Origin: Planosporangium mesophilum
GTDB taxonomy: Bacteria; Actinomycetota; Actinomycetes; Mycobacteriales; Micromonosporaceae
NCBI RefSeq assembly: GCF_016863255.1
Contig: NZ_BOON01000008.1
Coordinates: forward strand, 1-64,000
DNA: 64,000 nt
Direction: 5' to 3'
This document shows, in pieces, positions 40,739-49,884 of the stretch. The position numbers were made by a program, and so were the translations under genes. Below the pieces are notes generated by a model that was given only the letters and a program-made list of their open reading frames with translations, did no database searches and was not told where the DNA came from. Within the stretch, counting starts at the first letter, position 1; the number at the start of each line of letters is the position of its first letter.

Positions 40739-43678
40739 TTAGATCTGTACGCCCCGGCACTGCACCGTCTGGCAGCGGGTCGCCGCCCACAGCCCTGCCG
40801 GCGGGTTGAGGACCGGCGCCAGCTTCAGCCCGTTGCGCTCGGTCGCCGCGCCGAGCTTGAGCGGGTCACGCCGGGTTGCCCCGGTCGGCCCGGCCGGCGT
40901 CGGCTTCGGGGTGGTCCCCGGGGTTGAGCTGCCCGGAGCCGGCGTGGTGGGCGCCGGGGTCGCACCGGACACCGCGTCGTAGCGGAACGCCTTCGCCATC
41001 GTCACCGACTTGCCGGTCGGGTCACCGACCGTCACGTCGACGATCGAGCCGGCCGTACCCGGCGGCGTGATCACGGTCAGGCTGGCCGGACCGCGGCTCG
41101 ACACGTACGCCCCGACCCCGCCGATCTTCACCACCGGGGAGGCGGGGAAGCCGGATCCGGTGATCATCACCGCGGTACCCCCGCCGGCCGGTCCGTTCGC
41201 GGGCGTCACCGACGTGATGGTGATGCCGTTCCCGGTGACCGGCGACGGTGCCGGCGCCGGAGCCGTGGTCTGCGTCGGGCCGGGCGTCGTGGGCTTGGTA
41301 CCCGGGGCCGTCGGCTGTGCCGTCACAGTCGTGCCCGGCTGGGGGGCGGTGGTCGGCTTCGGCGTGGTCCCGGTCCCCGGCTGCGGGCTGGTACCCGTAC
41401 CGGGCTGCGGGCTCGTGCCGGTTCCCGGCTGCGGGCTGGTGCCCGTGCCCGGCTTCGGGCTGGTGCCGGTTCCCGGCTGCGGGCTGGTGCCCGTACCCGG
41501 CTTCGGGCTCGTGCCGGGCGCCGTCGTCGGGCCGGTCGTCGGCCGGGGGCCGCTCGTCGGCTGCGTGCCGGGCGCCGTCGGCGCAGGCGTGGTTGTGCCC
41601 GGCTTGGGCGCGGTCGTCGTCGGCGTGGTCGTACCGGGCCGCGGTGTGCTGCCGGCCGGCGTGGTGGTCGTCGGCGCGGGCGTCGGGCCGCCCGGCGCCG
41701 GAGCGGTGGTGCGCGGCTCGCCGACCGTGAAGACGACCGCGTTCGACCGGCCGTACGCGTACCCGGGGTCGGCTACCGACACCAGGTCCACGACGACGGC
41801 GTAGTCACCGGCGGGCAGCGTCGTACCGACCGCCACCCGGATGCCGTCGCCGGTCAGGGTGGTGTCCGCCCCGTCCACACCGGCCTCGGGGCCGAGCAGG
41901 AACTGGCCGTTGGCGTCGGTGGTGACCTCGGCGCCGTTCAGCGTCACCGGCTGGTCGAGCACGGCGTAGGTGGTGCCGTCGACGTTGGTGAGCAGCGTCG
42001 CCCGCGGCGTGACCGCGGTCCCCGCCGGTACCGCGCCCGCAGCCGCCTTGACGGTCAGGGTGCCGGTGTGCGGCGTGTCCGGAGTGAACTCGTTGAACGC
42101 GGCCGCGTCGACGGTGAACCCGCTCGCGGCGAGCGCGCGGTCGGCGTTGAGCCGGGCACCGGTGACCGACTTCCCGCTGTACACGCCGACCCGGTCCGCG
42201 GTGTCCATCAGCCGCTGCCGCACCTCGGACGGGGGCATTCCCGGATCCGCCGACATCACCAGCGCCGCGGCGGCGGCCACGTGCGGTGCCGCCATCGAGG
42301 TGCCCTGCATCGACGCGTACCCGTTGGGGACGGTGGAGACGATGTAGTGGCCGGGCGCGAACAGGTCGACCGTGGTCGCGCCGTAGTTCGAGAAGCCGGC
42401 GATACCCTCGGCGGCGGTCGACGCGCCCACCGAGACGATGTTGTCCAGCGGCAGGTCGGCCGGCCAGACGGCTGCTGCGTCGGTGTTGGTGGCGTCGTTG
42501 CCGGCCGCGGCGACGACCACGACGCCCTTGCTGCCCGCGTACGCGATCGCGTCCTGCAGGTCCCGCACGGCCTCGATCGGCGTCGAGCCGGGCTTGTTGC
42601 CCAGGCTGGCGTTGACGACCTTCGCGCCGTTGTCGGCGGCGTACCGGATGGCCCGCGCGACGTCGGAATTCCACATCGATCCGTTGGCGCTGACCTTCAG
42701 CGACATGATCGTCGCACCGGGGGCCAGGCCCGCGGTGCCCTGGCCGTTGTTCGGGACGGCCGCGATCGTGCCGGCCACGTGGGTGCCGTGGTCGTTGCTG
42801 TCGGCGGGGTCGTAGATGGTGCTGTCGTTGTGGACGAAGTCGTAGCCCTCGCAGTCGTCGACGTAGCCGTTGCGGTCGTCGTCGACGCCGTTGCCGCAGA
42901 CCTCGTTCGGGTTGCGCCACAGCGGCGGCAGGTCGGGGTGGTTGTTCTGGACGCCGGTGTCGACCACGGCGACGATGACGCCGGTACCGGTACCGCGCCG
43001 GTTGGCCTCCACCCCGTCGACGTCCGCGTCCGCGACGGCCGGGTAGCCGCCGACCGTGCCGCCCTTGTTCTCCAGCGCCCACAGCGACGAGCGGTACGTG
43101 TCGTCCGCGGTGGCCTGCAACAGCACGTCCGAGCGGGTGGGCAGGCCCGACAGCGCGGACACCCGGTCGGCCGGCAGGTTACCGGTCACCTTCCAGGTGG
43201 TCGGGCTGACCGGCTCGAGGTCCACCACGTCCGGGTTGGACGCCAGGGCCAGCAGCGGTGCGGGTACGTCCTTGGCGGCGGCCTTGCTCGTGGCCGGCGA
43301 GGTCGGCACCGCCCCGGCGCCGGCTGTCACGTCGACGCTGCTGCCGTCGGTCAGGATGGCCAGCACCCGGCCGTTCTGGTCGCGTTCGAGGCGGTCCACC
43401 CGGCCCTGGAGCCGGGACAGCGCGGCCAGGTCGACACCGGCGTCCGCCGGTCCGGCGTTCCCCGCCGGTGCGGTCCGACCCGCCGGCACGATCGGCGTGC
43501 CTGCCGGTACGTCAACCAGCACGTGCTGGTACGAGTCGGCAGCGGGTTGGGGCTGCTGCAGGGGCCGCAACGGCAGATAGTCCGGGCGCGATATCGCCAC
43601 GGCCGCAGTCGCCGTGCCGGCCATGACGGCGGCGAGACCGCCGACCATGAGCCTTCTTCGAAGCCTGTTGGTCTTCAC
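40739..43678 (-). CDS. Large secreted S8 subtilisin-like protease with Pro-rich repeats and IPT domain
   Basis: A 979-residue protein. A signal peptide (RRRLMVGGLAAVMAGTATAA) is followed by an inhibitor-like propeptide and an S8 catalytic domain with Asp in VAVVDTGVQ (about residue 240), His in NDHGTHVAG (about 297) and Ser in GTSMAAPH (about 460). A Ca-binding-like NGVDDDRNGYVDD insert follows the Asp. Next come a beta domain, a Thr/Pro arm with six PGTGTSPQ/K-type octapeptide repeats (DNA 41380-41520), an IPT/TIG domain (ITSVTPANGPAGGGTAV) and a C-terminus with two Cys. The GTG at 43678 follows GGGGAGGA. The role is extracellular proteolysis. Confidence 0.92.
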   Translation of the reverse strand: MKTNRLRRRLMVGGLAAVMAGTATAAVAISRPDYLPLRPLQQPQPAADSYQHVLVDVPAGTPIVPAGRTAPAGNAGPADAGVDLAALSRLQGRVDRLERDQNGRVLAILTDGSSVDVTAGAGAVPTSPATSKAAAKDVPAPLLALASNPDVVDLEPVSPTTWKVTGNLPADRVSALSGLPTRSDVLLQATADDTYRSSLWALENKGGTVGGYPAVADADVDGVEANRRGTGTGVIVAVVDTGVQNNHPDLPPLWRNPNEVCGNGVDDDRNGYVDDCEGYDFVHNDSTIYDPADSNDHGTHVAGTIAAVPNNGQGTAGLAPGATIMSLKVSANGSMWNSDVARAIRYAADNGAKVVNASLGNKPGSTPIEAVRDLQDAIAYAGSKGVVVVAAAGNDATNTDAAAVWPADLPLDNIVSVGASTAAEGIAGFSNYGATTVDLFAPGHYIVSTVPNGYASMQGTSMAAPHVAAAAALVMSADPGMPPSEVRQRLMDTADRVGVYSGKSVTGARLNADRALAASGFTVDAAAFNEFTPDTPHTGTLTVKAAAGAVPAGTAVTPRATLLTNVDGTTYAVLDQPVTLNGAEVTTDANGQFLLGPEAGVDGADTTLTGDGIRVAVGTTLPAGDYAVVVDLVSVADPGYAYGRSNAVVFTVGEPRTTAPAPGGPTPAPTTTTPAGSTPRPGTTTPTTTAPKPGTTTPAPTAPGTQPTSGPRPTTGPTTAPGTSPKPGTGTSPQPGTGTSPKPGTGTSPQPGTGTSPQPGTGTSPQPGTGTTPKPTTAPQPGTTVTAQPTAPGTKPTTPGPTQTTAPAPAPSPVTGNGITITSVTPANGPAGGGTAVMITGSGFPASPVVKIGGVGAYVSSRGPASLTVITPPGTAGSIVDVTVGDPTGKSVTMAKAFRYDAVSGATPAPTTPAPGSSTPGTTPKPTPAGPTGATRRDPLKLGAATERNGLKLAPVLNPPAGLWAATRCQTVQCRGVQI

Positions 43679-43787
43679 GCGCGGTCCTCCCCGTCGACGC
43701 ACGATCAATGGATCATCAGGACATCCGATCGCCGTAGCGGCCCGGGTGAACGACGGGTGCGGACCGGTTGCAGGGGCTTTTACTTCG

Positions 43788-45101
43788 TCACGCCGCGAGG
43801 TCGAGCAGGGATCCACGGCGGCCGAGACCGCCCAACAGTCGCTGGATCAGGTCCGCGTGCGCGGCCCGTGCGGTGGACAGCACCGCGATCCCGGCGGAGA
43901 ACCGGCTCTGCGCGAGAGCCAGCTGCACCGAGGCGGCGCCCAGGTCGGCGTCGCTGATCCGGGACGCCGCCTCGGTCAGGTTGTCCGCGGTGACGTCCGC
44001 GAGCCGTGCCGACGAGGTCAGCGCGTTCGTCTGCGCTCCGAGCGTGGTGCGCGTCGACATCACCTGTGCCAGCGCGCTGTCGACGGCGTCGATACCCGCC
44101 TGACCGGGCGCCCAGCCGGTCAACCCCAGCGCCTGCGTGTCGAGCAGCGGAATCAGGATGTCGAACCCGTCGCCGGCGTCCGGTCCCTCCTGGACGTACA
44201 GCCGCAGTGGCTGCTCCCGCTGGGCGGGTACCTCCGGCCGGCCGGGGACGCCCGGTGTGGCGTCGGCCCCGACGGTCGTCGTCGGATTGTCCAGGCCCAG
44301 CGCGGCCGTGGCCCCGCCCGCCACGGTCACGCTGCTCGTCGGGCCGGTGTCGCCCGCGGTCACGGTCAGCGCGCCGCCGGCGGTGAGGGAGAAGGTCACC
44401 CCGGCCACGGCCGCGGCGGTCGCCGCGTCGGCGCCGGCGAGGGCGGTCGTCCACGCCGCCCGTACCCCGGTCAGGGCGTCCTGCGCGGTGGCGTACGTGC
44501 CCGGTGCGAGGTGCAGCGTGAGGCTGCTGCCCCCGGTGGACACGGTCAGGTCGTCCCCGGCCGCGGCCGGGGGAGCGGCACCGCCGACCGTGAAGGCGCC
44601 GAGCGGTGACCCGGTCAGGACCGCGGGTTTCGCGGGTACCGGAGGGACCGGCGCCACGGCGGGTTGGTACGGCACGGCGGTTCCGGGCTGCCCGGCGAAC
44701 ACCGCCCGGCCGGACAGGCGCAACGCCAGCAGCGCGTCGATGTGGGCCAGGCCCTGCCGCGACTCGGCGCCGAGGGCGGCCCGGTCGTCCGGGCCGAGAG
44801 CCCCGCTGCCGGACTGCACGCCGAGGTCACGCAGCCGCTGCAGGACGCCGGTGACGGTTGCGAACACGCCGTCGATGACGGTGAGGCCGTCGATGACCTC
44901 CCGTACGCCCTTCGCCGCGACCGTCAGCCCACGCGCCCGGGTGGTCAGGGCGGTGGAGGTGCTCAGGCCGGCGGCGTCGTCGGCGGCCGAGTTGATGCGC
45001 CGTCCCGAGATCAGGCCGGCCTGCGCGGCCCGGACGGCGGCAGCCGATCGCCCGAGCGCGTTGACCGCGCTCGCGCCGCCGCTCATCCCGATCCCGATCA
45101 C
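43788..45101 (-). CDS. Flagellin
   Basis: A 437-residue protein with conserved flagellin ends. The N-terminal D0/D1 region has LISGRRINSAADDAAGLSTS (compare LSSGxRINSAxDDAAGLAIS), and the C-terminal region has EAASRISDADLGAASVQLAL and LSTARAAHADLIQRLLG. The middle ~220 residues are a variable, Ala/Thr/Gly-rich, surface-exposed part. It forms the flagellar filament, presumably of zoospores. No hook, basal body or chaperone gene is adjacent, so it is separated from the main flagellar locus or is an additional filament gene. The GTG at 45101 follows AGGTG; the ATG at 45086 is an alternative. Confidence 0.85.
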   Translation of the reverse strand: MIGIGMSGGASAVNALGRSAAAVRAAQAGLISGRRINSAADDAAGLSTSTALTTRARGLTVAAKGVREVIDGLTVIDGVFATVTGVLQRLRDLGVQSGSGALGPDDRAALGAESRQGLAHIDALLALRLSGRAVFAGQPGTAVPYQPAVAPVPPVPAKPAVLTGSPLGAFTVGGAAPPAAAGDDLTVSTGGSSLTLHLAPGTYATAQDALTGVRAAWTTALAGADAATAAAVAGVTFSLTAGGALTVTAGDTGPTSSVTVAGGATAALGLDNPTTTVGADATPGVPGRPEVPAQREQPLRLYVQEGPDAGDGFDILIPLLDTQALGLTGWAPGQAGIDAVDSALAQVMSTRTTLGAQTNALTSSARLADVTADNLTEAASRISDADLGAASVQLALAQSRFSAGIAVLSTARAAHADLIQRLLGGLGRRGSLLDLAA

Positions 45102-45221
45102 GGTGTCACCTCGGCCCTCCCCGGCTGTTCGGGACTATCGGCGCCGAGCCGGGTGACCTGAGGGGAATCGGGCGGGTGCCCACGGCGCAATCGGGTGGCG
45201 GCGCGCAACCGAGCGGCGGCG

Positions 45222-46556
45222 TCACTCCCCGACCGGTGTCAGCCCCAGGTAGGCGGGCAGGTCCAGGCGGCGGACCTTGCCGGTACCGGTACGGGGCAGG
45301 TCCGCCACCAGGTGGTAGTCCTTGGGGCGCCGAGCCGGCGGGAGCCGCTCGCGCGCGTACGCGTCCAGCTCCTCGGCGGCGACCGACCCCACCACGGCCG
45401 CGCTCAGCCGCTGGCCCCACCGTTCGTCGGCGACGCCGAACACGGCGACCTCGTCGACGCCGGGGTGTTCGGCGAGTACCAGTTCGACCTCCCGCGGGTA
45501 CACGTTGACGCCGCCGGTGATGACCAGGTCGTCGCGGCGGCCGTCGAGGTAGAGGTACCCGTCGGCGTCGAGCCGGCCGGCGTCGCCGACGGTGAACTCG
45601 TCGCCGTGCCAGGCGGCCGCCGTCTTGGCCGGGTCACCCCAGTAGCTGAACCGGGCGTGCGCCGGTACCCGGCACCAGATGACACCGTCGGCATCGACCC
45701 GCAGTGCCCGACCCGGCCGCGCCCGCCCGACGCTGGTGGGCCTGTTCTCCCACTCGGCCGCGGAGCAGGCGGTGAACTGGCCCTCGGTGGAGCCGTAGAA
45801 CTCGTACACCGAGCCCGCTGGGAACGTGTCCACGACGCGGCGCTTCAGCGGGTACGGGCAGGGCTCGCCGGCGTGGGCGAGCAGCCGGAAGTCGGAGAGG
45901 TCGGGCAGGCCGGGGCCGGCGTCCGCGGCGGCGAGGAGCCGGCGCAGCTGTGTCGGTACGCAGAACGCGGTCGTGGGCCGGGCTCGGCGGATCACGTCGA
46001 GCACCCGCGCCGGATCGAAGCGGCCGGGCAGGATCACCGTACCGCCGCTGAGCAGGGTGGACGTGGCGAACCGCAGCGGCGCCGAGTGGTACAGCGGGGA
46101 GAACACCAGATGCCGGTCGTCCGGGCCGAACCCCCAGAGCGTGACCTCCTCGTCGAGCAGTGCGCGGGCGGCAGGCTCGTCGAGCACGCCCGACCAGACG
46201 CCCTTGCGCCGCCCCGTGGTACCGGAGGTGTAGTGCATGGGGCGGCCCAGCGGTACCGGCGCCAACTCGGCCGGCGGCCCGCCGAGCAGCCGGTCGAGCG
46301 CGGCGGCGTCGTCCACGACGAGCCCCGGCCGGCAGTCGGCGAGCAGGTCCGCGCGCTCGGCTGCCGACAGCGCGGGGTCGAGCACCACCGGGATGACGCC
46401 GCGGCGCAGCGCACCGAGGACGGCGGCGAGCAGGCCGGCGGACGGCTCCAGCAGCAGCGCCACCCGGTCACCGGGGCCGAGCCCCGCCGCGGTGAGCGCT
46501 CCGGCGACCCGCTGCTGTCGCGCCTCGCTCTCCGACGCCGTCACGATCTCGACCAT
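45222..46556 (-). CDS. AMP-dependent acyl-CoA synthetase/ligase
   Basis: A 444-residue ANL-superfamily enzyme with MHYTSGTTGRRKGVW (P-loop), YEFYGSTEGQ, VGDAGRLDADGYLYLDGR, LVITGGVNVYPREVE and a late catalytic Lys in PRTGTGKVRRLDL. It activates a carboxylic acid to an acyl-adenylate and then probably a CoA thioester. The N-terminal part is short compared with typical ~500-residue members. The ATG at 46556 lies six bases after TACCGT, a possible leaderless start. It is divergent from the TPR gene. Substrate unknown. Confidence 0.85.
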   Translation of the reverse strand: MVEIVTASESEARQQRVAGALTAAGLGPGDRVALLLEPSAGLLAAVLGALRRGVIPVVLDPALSAAERADLLADCRPGLVVDDAAALDRLLGGPPAELAPVPLGRPMHYTSGTTGRRKGVWSGVLDEPAARALLDEEVTLWGFGPDDRHLVFSPLYHSAPLRFATSTLLSGGTVILPGRFDPARVLDVIRRARPTTAFCVPTQLRRLLAAADAGPGLPDLSDFRLLAHAGEPCPYPLKRRVVDTFPAGSVYEFYGSTEGQFTACSAAEWENRPTSVGRARPGRALRVDADGVIWCRVPAHARFSYWGDPAKTAAAWHGDEFTVGDAGRLDADGYLYLDGRRDDLVITGGVNVYPREVELVLAEHPGVDEVAVFGVADERWGQRLSAAVVGSVAAEELDAYARERLPPARRPKDYHLVADLPRTGTGKVRRLDLPAYLGLTPVGE

Positions 46557-46589
46557 TGCCGAACGGTACCCGCCCGGCCGACTGGGAAC

Positions 46590-47027
46590 ATGAACGGTGG
46601 AGGCGCTGTTGCCGGGGTACACGAGATCCTCAAGGGGGACGGTGCGGTGGATCTTTACGCGGAGTACGAGCGGGCCGTCAGGTCGTTCGACGCGGGTGAC
46701 CCGATCGGCGCGGCCAACACGCTGGCGCCGGTCGTGGCGGCCGAGCCCGACAACACGTCCGTACGACTGCTGCTGGCGCGGGCGTACTACCACTCGGCCC
46801 AGCTACGCCGGGCCGAGGAGCAGCTGCGCTGGCTGATCGACCGGGACCCGACCGACCATTACGCGCACTTCGTGCTCGGCCGCACCCTCGAGCGCCTGGG
46901 GAAGCCGGGGGAGGCGCTGCCGCACCTGCGGATGGCGCTGGCGATGCGGCCCCTGGACGACTACGCCGACGCGTTGCGGCGGGTGGAGGCGCGGGCGGCC
47001 GGCCGTGGTGGCGGTACCCGCCGTTAG
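46590..47027 (+). CDS. Small TPR protein
   Basis: A 145-residue soluble protein with two to three TPR units (residues ~25-125), for example SVRLLLARAYYHSAQLRRAE and HYAHFVLGRTLERLGKPGEA. It is probably a protein-protein adaptor. The ATG at 46590 is used here; a GTG at 46646 (MDLYAEYERAV) preceded by GGGGGA is equally plausible. There is no operon partner on this strand for 90 bases. Confidence 0.75.
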   Translation: MNGGGAVAGVHEILKGDGAVDLYAEYERAVRSFDAGDPIGAANTLAPVVAAEPDNTSVRLLLARAYYHSAQLRRAEEQLRWLIDRDPTDHYAHFVLGRTLERLGKPGEALPHLRMALAMRPLDDYADALRRVEARAAGRGGGTRR

Positions 47028-47120
47028 GTCGCGGTGGTGGTACACGCCGTTACTACTGGGTAGTGCACAACCTCGGTGAAGGCAAGCTCGGTACCACAAG
47101 CGCCCCCACCGGAGGTTGTC

Positions 47121-47708
47121 ATGCGGTTACCCTTCGTGGCTGGAATCGTGGCCGCCGTGTGCGCGGCCCTAGCGGCCCCCACCGCGGCGGTGGCGCAACC
47201 GGCCAGCCCCACCCCGGACGGCCCTGTCCCCAGTGGACAGCTCAGCGCCCGGGACAAGGCCTTCCTCAACGTCGCCGGCCAGGGCGCGCGGTTCGAGGTG
47301 GTCAGCGGCAAGCTCGCCGCGGACCGGGCCGCCAACCCGAGGGTACGGGCATTCGGCGAGCGGATGGCCCGCGACCACGGCAAGGAGTACGAGCAGTTGC
47401 AGCAGCTCGGCCGTAGTCTCGGAGTGACGCCGCCGAGCGGTCCCGGTCCCGATCAGCAGAAGGTGCTCACCATCTGGCAGAGCCTGCGTGGCGGGCCGTT
47501 CGACTGCTCGTACGCGCCGGTGATGTACGCCGACCACGAGGACGATGTCGGCATGTACCTGCTGATGTCGGCACACGCCGACGACGCCCGGGTCCGCGCG
47601 TTCGCCAAGGCACAGGTGCCGGTGCTGCAGACGCACCTGGCGCTGGCCGACAAGAACCTCACCGGACTGAACTGTTCGGCGCCGCCACGGGCACCCTCGG
47701 CTTCGTGA
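47121..47708 (+). CDS. Secreted DUF4142 protein
   Basis: A 195-residue protein. A signal peptide (MRLPFVAGIVAAVCAALAAP to AVA-QP) precedes a ferritin-like DUF4142 four-helix region, with DKAFLNVAGQGARFEVVSGK, VRAFGERMARDHGKEYEQLQ and VQ/LQTHLALADKNL-type blocks. Two Cys in the mature part may pair. DUF4142 proteins are exported and of unknown activity. A GGAGG site lies just before the ATG at 47121. Confidence 0.88.
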   Translation: MRLPFVAGIVAAVCAALAAPTAAVAQPASPTPDGPVPSGQLSARDKAFLNVAGQGARFEVVSGKLAADRAANPRVRAFGERMARDHGKEYEQLQQLGRSLGVTPPSGPGPDQQKVLTIWQSLRGGPFDCSYAPVMYADHEDDVGMYLLMSAHADDARVRAFAKAQVPVLQTHLALADKNLTGLNCSAPPRAPSAS

Positions 47709-47717
47709 CGGCGCGCC

Positions 47718-47843
47718 TCAGGCGGTCATCGAGATGATGCCGGCAAGGCCGAGCAGAGCCATGACGCACACCGCGATCAGGGGCATCCGGTCGGCACCCG
47801 CCACGTTGGTCCGGTCACGGGTGTCGATTTCGATGGTCGTCAT
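47718..47843 (-). CDS. Small membrane protein (41 residues)
   Basis: MTTIEIDTRDRTNVAGADRM is followed by one hydrophobic helix (LIAVCVMALLGLAGIISM) and ends TA. An AGGAGGG site lies about eight bases before the ATG at 47843, and codon use is strongly GC-ending. It lies between the DUF4142 gene and the acetyltransferase gene, on the opposite strand. No family recognised. Confidence 0.65.
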   Translation of the reverse strand: MTTIEIDTRDRTNVAGADRMPLIAVCVMALLGLAGIISMTA

Positions 47844-48017
47844 TGTGTGCGCCCTCCTGCGGTCCGTGCGGTACGGGGTCGCGGCGAACGGGTCGTGCCC
47901 GCCGGCCTGTAGGTGGGTTACCCGGCCACACCCGCTGCGACACGGTGAATCGACGAGAATGACGGGACGAGGGTCACACCCAGCGGGAGAACGGGCGCGG
48001 TGGCATAGGGTCTGCGC

Positions 48018-48464
48018 GTGGAGATCGAGACGATCCGGGAGGTCACCGACGAGGTCGTGGCGGCGTTCGCGCGGCTGCTTCCGCAGTTGTCGTCCTCGGC
48101 CGACCCACCCGATCGGGCGTCCCTGGGTCGGGTGGTCGCCGCCGAGCCGAACACCGTGCTGGTCGCGCGGTCAGCCGGGCGGATCGTCGGCACCCTCACG
48201 CTGGTCACCGTGCCCATGCTGACCGGGGTGCGCTGCCGGATCGAGGACGTGGTGGTCGACTCCAGCGCGCGCGGGCAGGGCGTCGGCGCCGAGCTCACGA
48301 CCGCCGCGCTCCGGCTCGCGCGCGAGGCCGGCGCCGGGTCGGTCGAGCTGACCTCCCGCGCGTCGCGGATCGCCGCCAACCGGCTGTACCAGCGGCTGGG
48401 CTTCCAGCGCCGGGAGTCCAACCTGTACCGGTACCCGCTGTCAGGACCCGCGGAGCTTCCGTAG
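48018..48464 (+). CDS. GNAT-family N-acetyltransferase
   Basis: A 148-residue protein with the acetyl-CoA binding motif VVDSSARGQGVGAELTTAAL (RGxGxG/A pattern) near residue 80 and the C-terminal ANRLYQRLGFQRR typical of GNATs. Substrate unknown. TAGGGT at 48006-48011, seven bases before the GTG at 48018, indicates a leaderless message. Its last 24 bases overlap the 3' end of the converging ATPase gene. Confidence 0.85.
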   Translation: MEIETIREVTDEVVAAFARLLPQLSSSADPPDRASLGRVVAAEPNTVLVARSAGRIVGTLTLVTVPMLTGVRCRIEDVVVDSSARGQGVGAELTTAALRLAREAGAGSVELTSRASRIAANRLYQRLGFQRRESNLYRYPLSGPAELP

Positions 48465-49763
48465 CCGGCTCTGCGCGAGCGCCACCAGCGGCGCGTCCCC
48501 GGCCCGGTCGGCCGCCTCGACGGCCCGTACCAGCAGACCCTCCGCGTCCGCAGTGGCCTGGCGGTCGGCGGCGTCGACGGCGGCGAGCAACCAGCCGCGC
48601 GCCGCCCGGGACCAGTCCCCGACGGCGGCCGCGTGCCCCGCCATCGCCTCCGGGAGGTGTTCGAGCAGGTCGGCGGCGCGGCCGTGGTGCCGGGCCCGTA
48701 CCGGGTCCGCGGTCGTGCCGTACAGGATCTCCCGCACCAGCTCGTGGGTGAACCCGTAGCCGCCGTCGGCCGGCGCCAGCAGTCCGGCGGACAGGGCTGC
48801 CTCGCAGTGCCCGGCCGCCACCGGCAGCGGCAGGTCGACCAGGCGGGCCAGGGTCGCGGGGTCCACGGTGACCCCGAGTACGGCCGCGGCGCGCAGGACC
48901 TCTGCGGTCTCGTCGTCCACCCGGTGCAGCCGCGCCAGGACCGCCGCCTCCAGCGACTCCGGCACCCCGTCCGCGCCCGCGTCCAGGGCCCGCAGCGCCT
49001 CCAGTACGGACAGTGGGTGGCCGCGGGTGCGGGACCGGAGGTCGGCGTCGAGCCCGGACCAGCCGGCGTCGGCCGCCCACCGCGTGACCGCCGCCGGTGA
49101 CAGCGGCCCGAGGTCCACCCGGACCGCGACGTCGGCGAGCGCGTCGAGGGTGGCGTCGCCCTGCGGCGTGCGTACGGTCGCGACGACGAGCAGCCGGGTA
49201 CCCGTACCGCGGGCCAGCTCACGGAGCAGCCGGACGGTCGTCGACCCCGCGTGGTGGAGGTCGCCCAGGAGCAGCAGGACGGGTTCCTGCGCTGCGAGGT
49301 CCCGTAGCGCGCCGGTGACCGCCGCGTCCGCGAGGTGCCGCCGTAGCGCCGGTACCGCCGACGTCGGACCGAACACCGACGCGGCCTGGGGGATCAGCGC
49401 GGCGAGCGTCGCGGCCCGCTGGCCGGCGAGCCGGCGCAGGGTGTCGGGCGCCAGACTCGCCACGTGGTCGCCGATGGCCTCCACGAGCGGCTGCAACAGC
49501 AGCGACCGCTCCGCCTCCTGGCAGCGCGCCGACAGCACCACACCACCGGTACGGCGGGCAAGCCGGGCCGCCTGCGCGGCGACCCGGCTCTTGCCGATGC
49601 CGGCCTCGCCGGCGATCAGGACGAGCGACGGTCGGCCCCGCGTCGCCCCGGCCCATGCCGCGCCGAGGCGGAACACCTCGGACTCCCGCCCGAAGATCGG
49701 CGGACGCTCCGGGTCGGGGTTGGTCATGACGCAGCCGGCGTCGGCCTCCTCGCCTGTCACCAT
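48441..49763 (-). CDS. LuxR-type AAA+ ATPase lacking the HTH domain
   Basis: A 440-residue protein with the N-terminal half of large LuxR (LAL-type) regulators: PIFGRESEVFRLGAAWAGA, P-loop IAGEAGIGKSRVAAQ near residue 55, Walker B-like EPVLLLLGDLHHAG, and a winged-helix-like linker with GYGFTHELVREILYG. Normal members continue for 400 or more residues with TPRs and a C-terminal LuxR HTH; here the protein stops after about 60 residues of the helical region. It is either a truncated derivative or a shorter STAND ATPase. TAGGCT seven bases before the ATG supports the start at 49763. Confidence 0.75.
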   Translation of the reverse strand: MVTGEEADAGCVMTNPDPERPPIFGRESEVFRLGAAWAGATRGRPSLVLIAGEAGIGKSRVAAQAARLARRTGGVVLSARCQEAERSLLLQPLVEAIGDHVASLAPDTLRRLAGQRAATLAALIPQAASVFGPTSAVPALRRHLADAAVTGALRDLAAQEPVLLLLGDLHHAGSTTVRLLRELARGTGTRLLVVATVRTPQGDATLDALADVAVRVDLGPLSPAAVTRWAADAGWSGLDADLRSRTRGHPLSVLEALRALDAGADGVPESLEAAVLARLHRVDDETAEVLRAAAVLGVTVDPATLARLVDLPLPVAAGHCEAALSAGLLAPADGGYGFTHELVREILYGTTADPVRARHHGRAADLLEHLPEAMAGHAAAVGDWSRAARGWLLAAVDAADRQATADAEGLLVRAVEAADRAGDAPLVALAQSRLRKLRGS

Positions 49764-49884
49764 GCAGCCAAGCCTAGAGGCGGGACGGCGCGGGGGCCGG
49801 GTAGTGGTGCCCGACTGCGGTGTCCTACCGGTGATGAGGTGGGTGTCGGTGGTCGAACCGTCCGGCTTGGACCGGTCGAGGAGC

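Noticed and set aside
40739-43678. Possible subtilisin-type biosynthetic (lanthipeptide/cyanobactin) cluster
   Set aside because: No precursor peptide, cyclase or dehydratase gene nearby; domain order is that of an ordinary secreted protease.
41010-43957. Long plus-strand ORFs rich in Val/Gly opposite the subtilisin gene
   Set aside because: They mirror the Pro/Thr repeats on the other strand, have no ribosome binding site, and the minus-strand frame has all S8 motifs.
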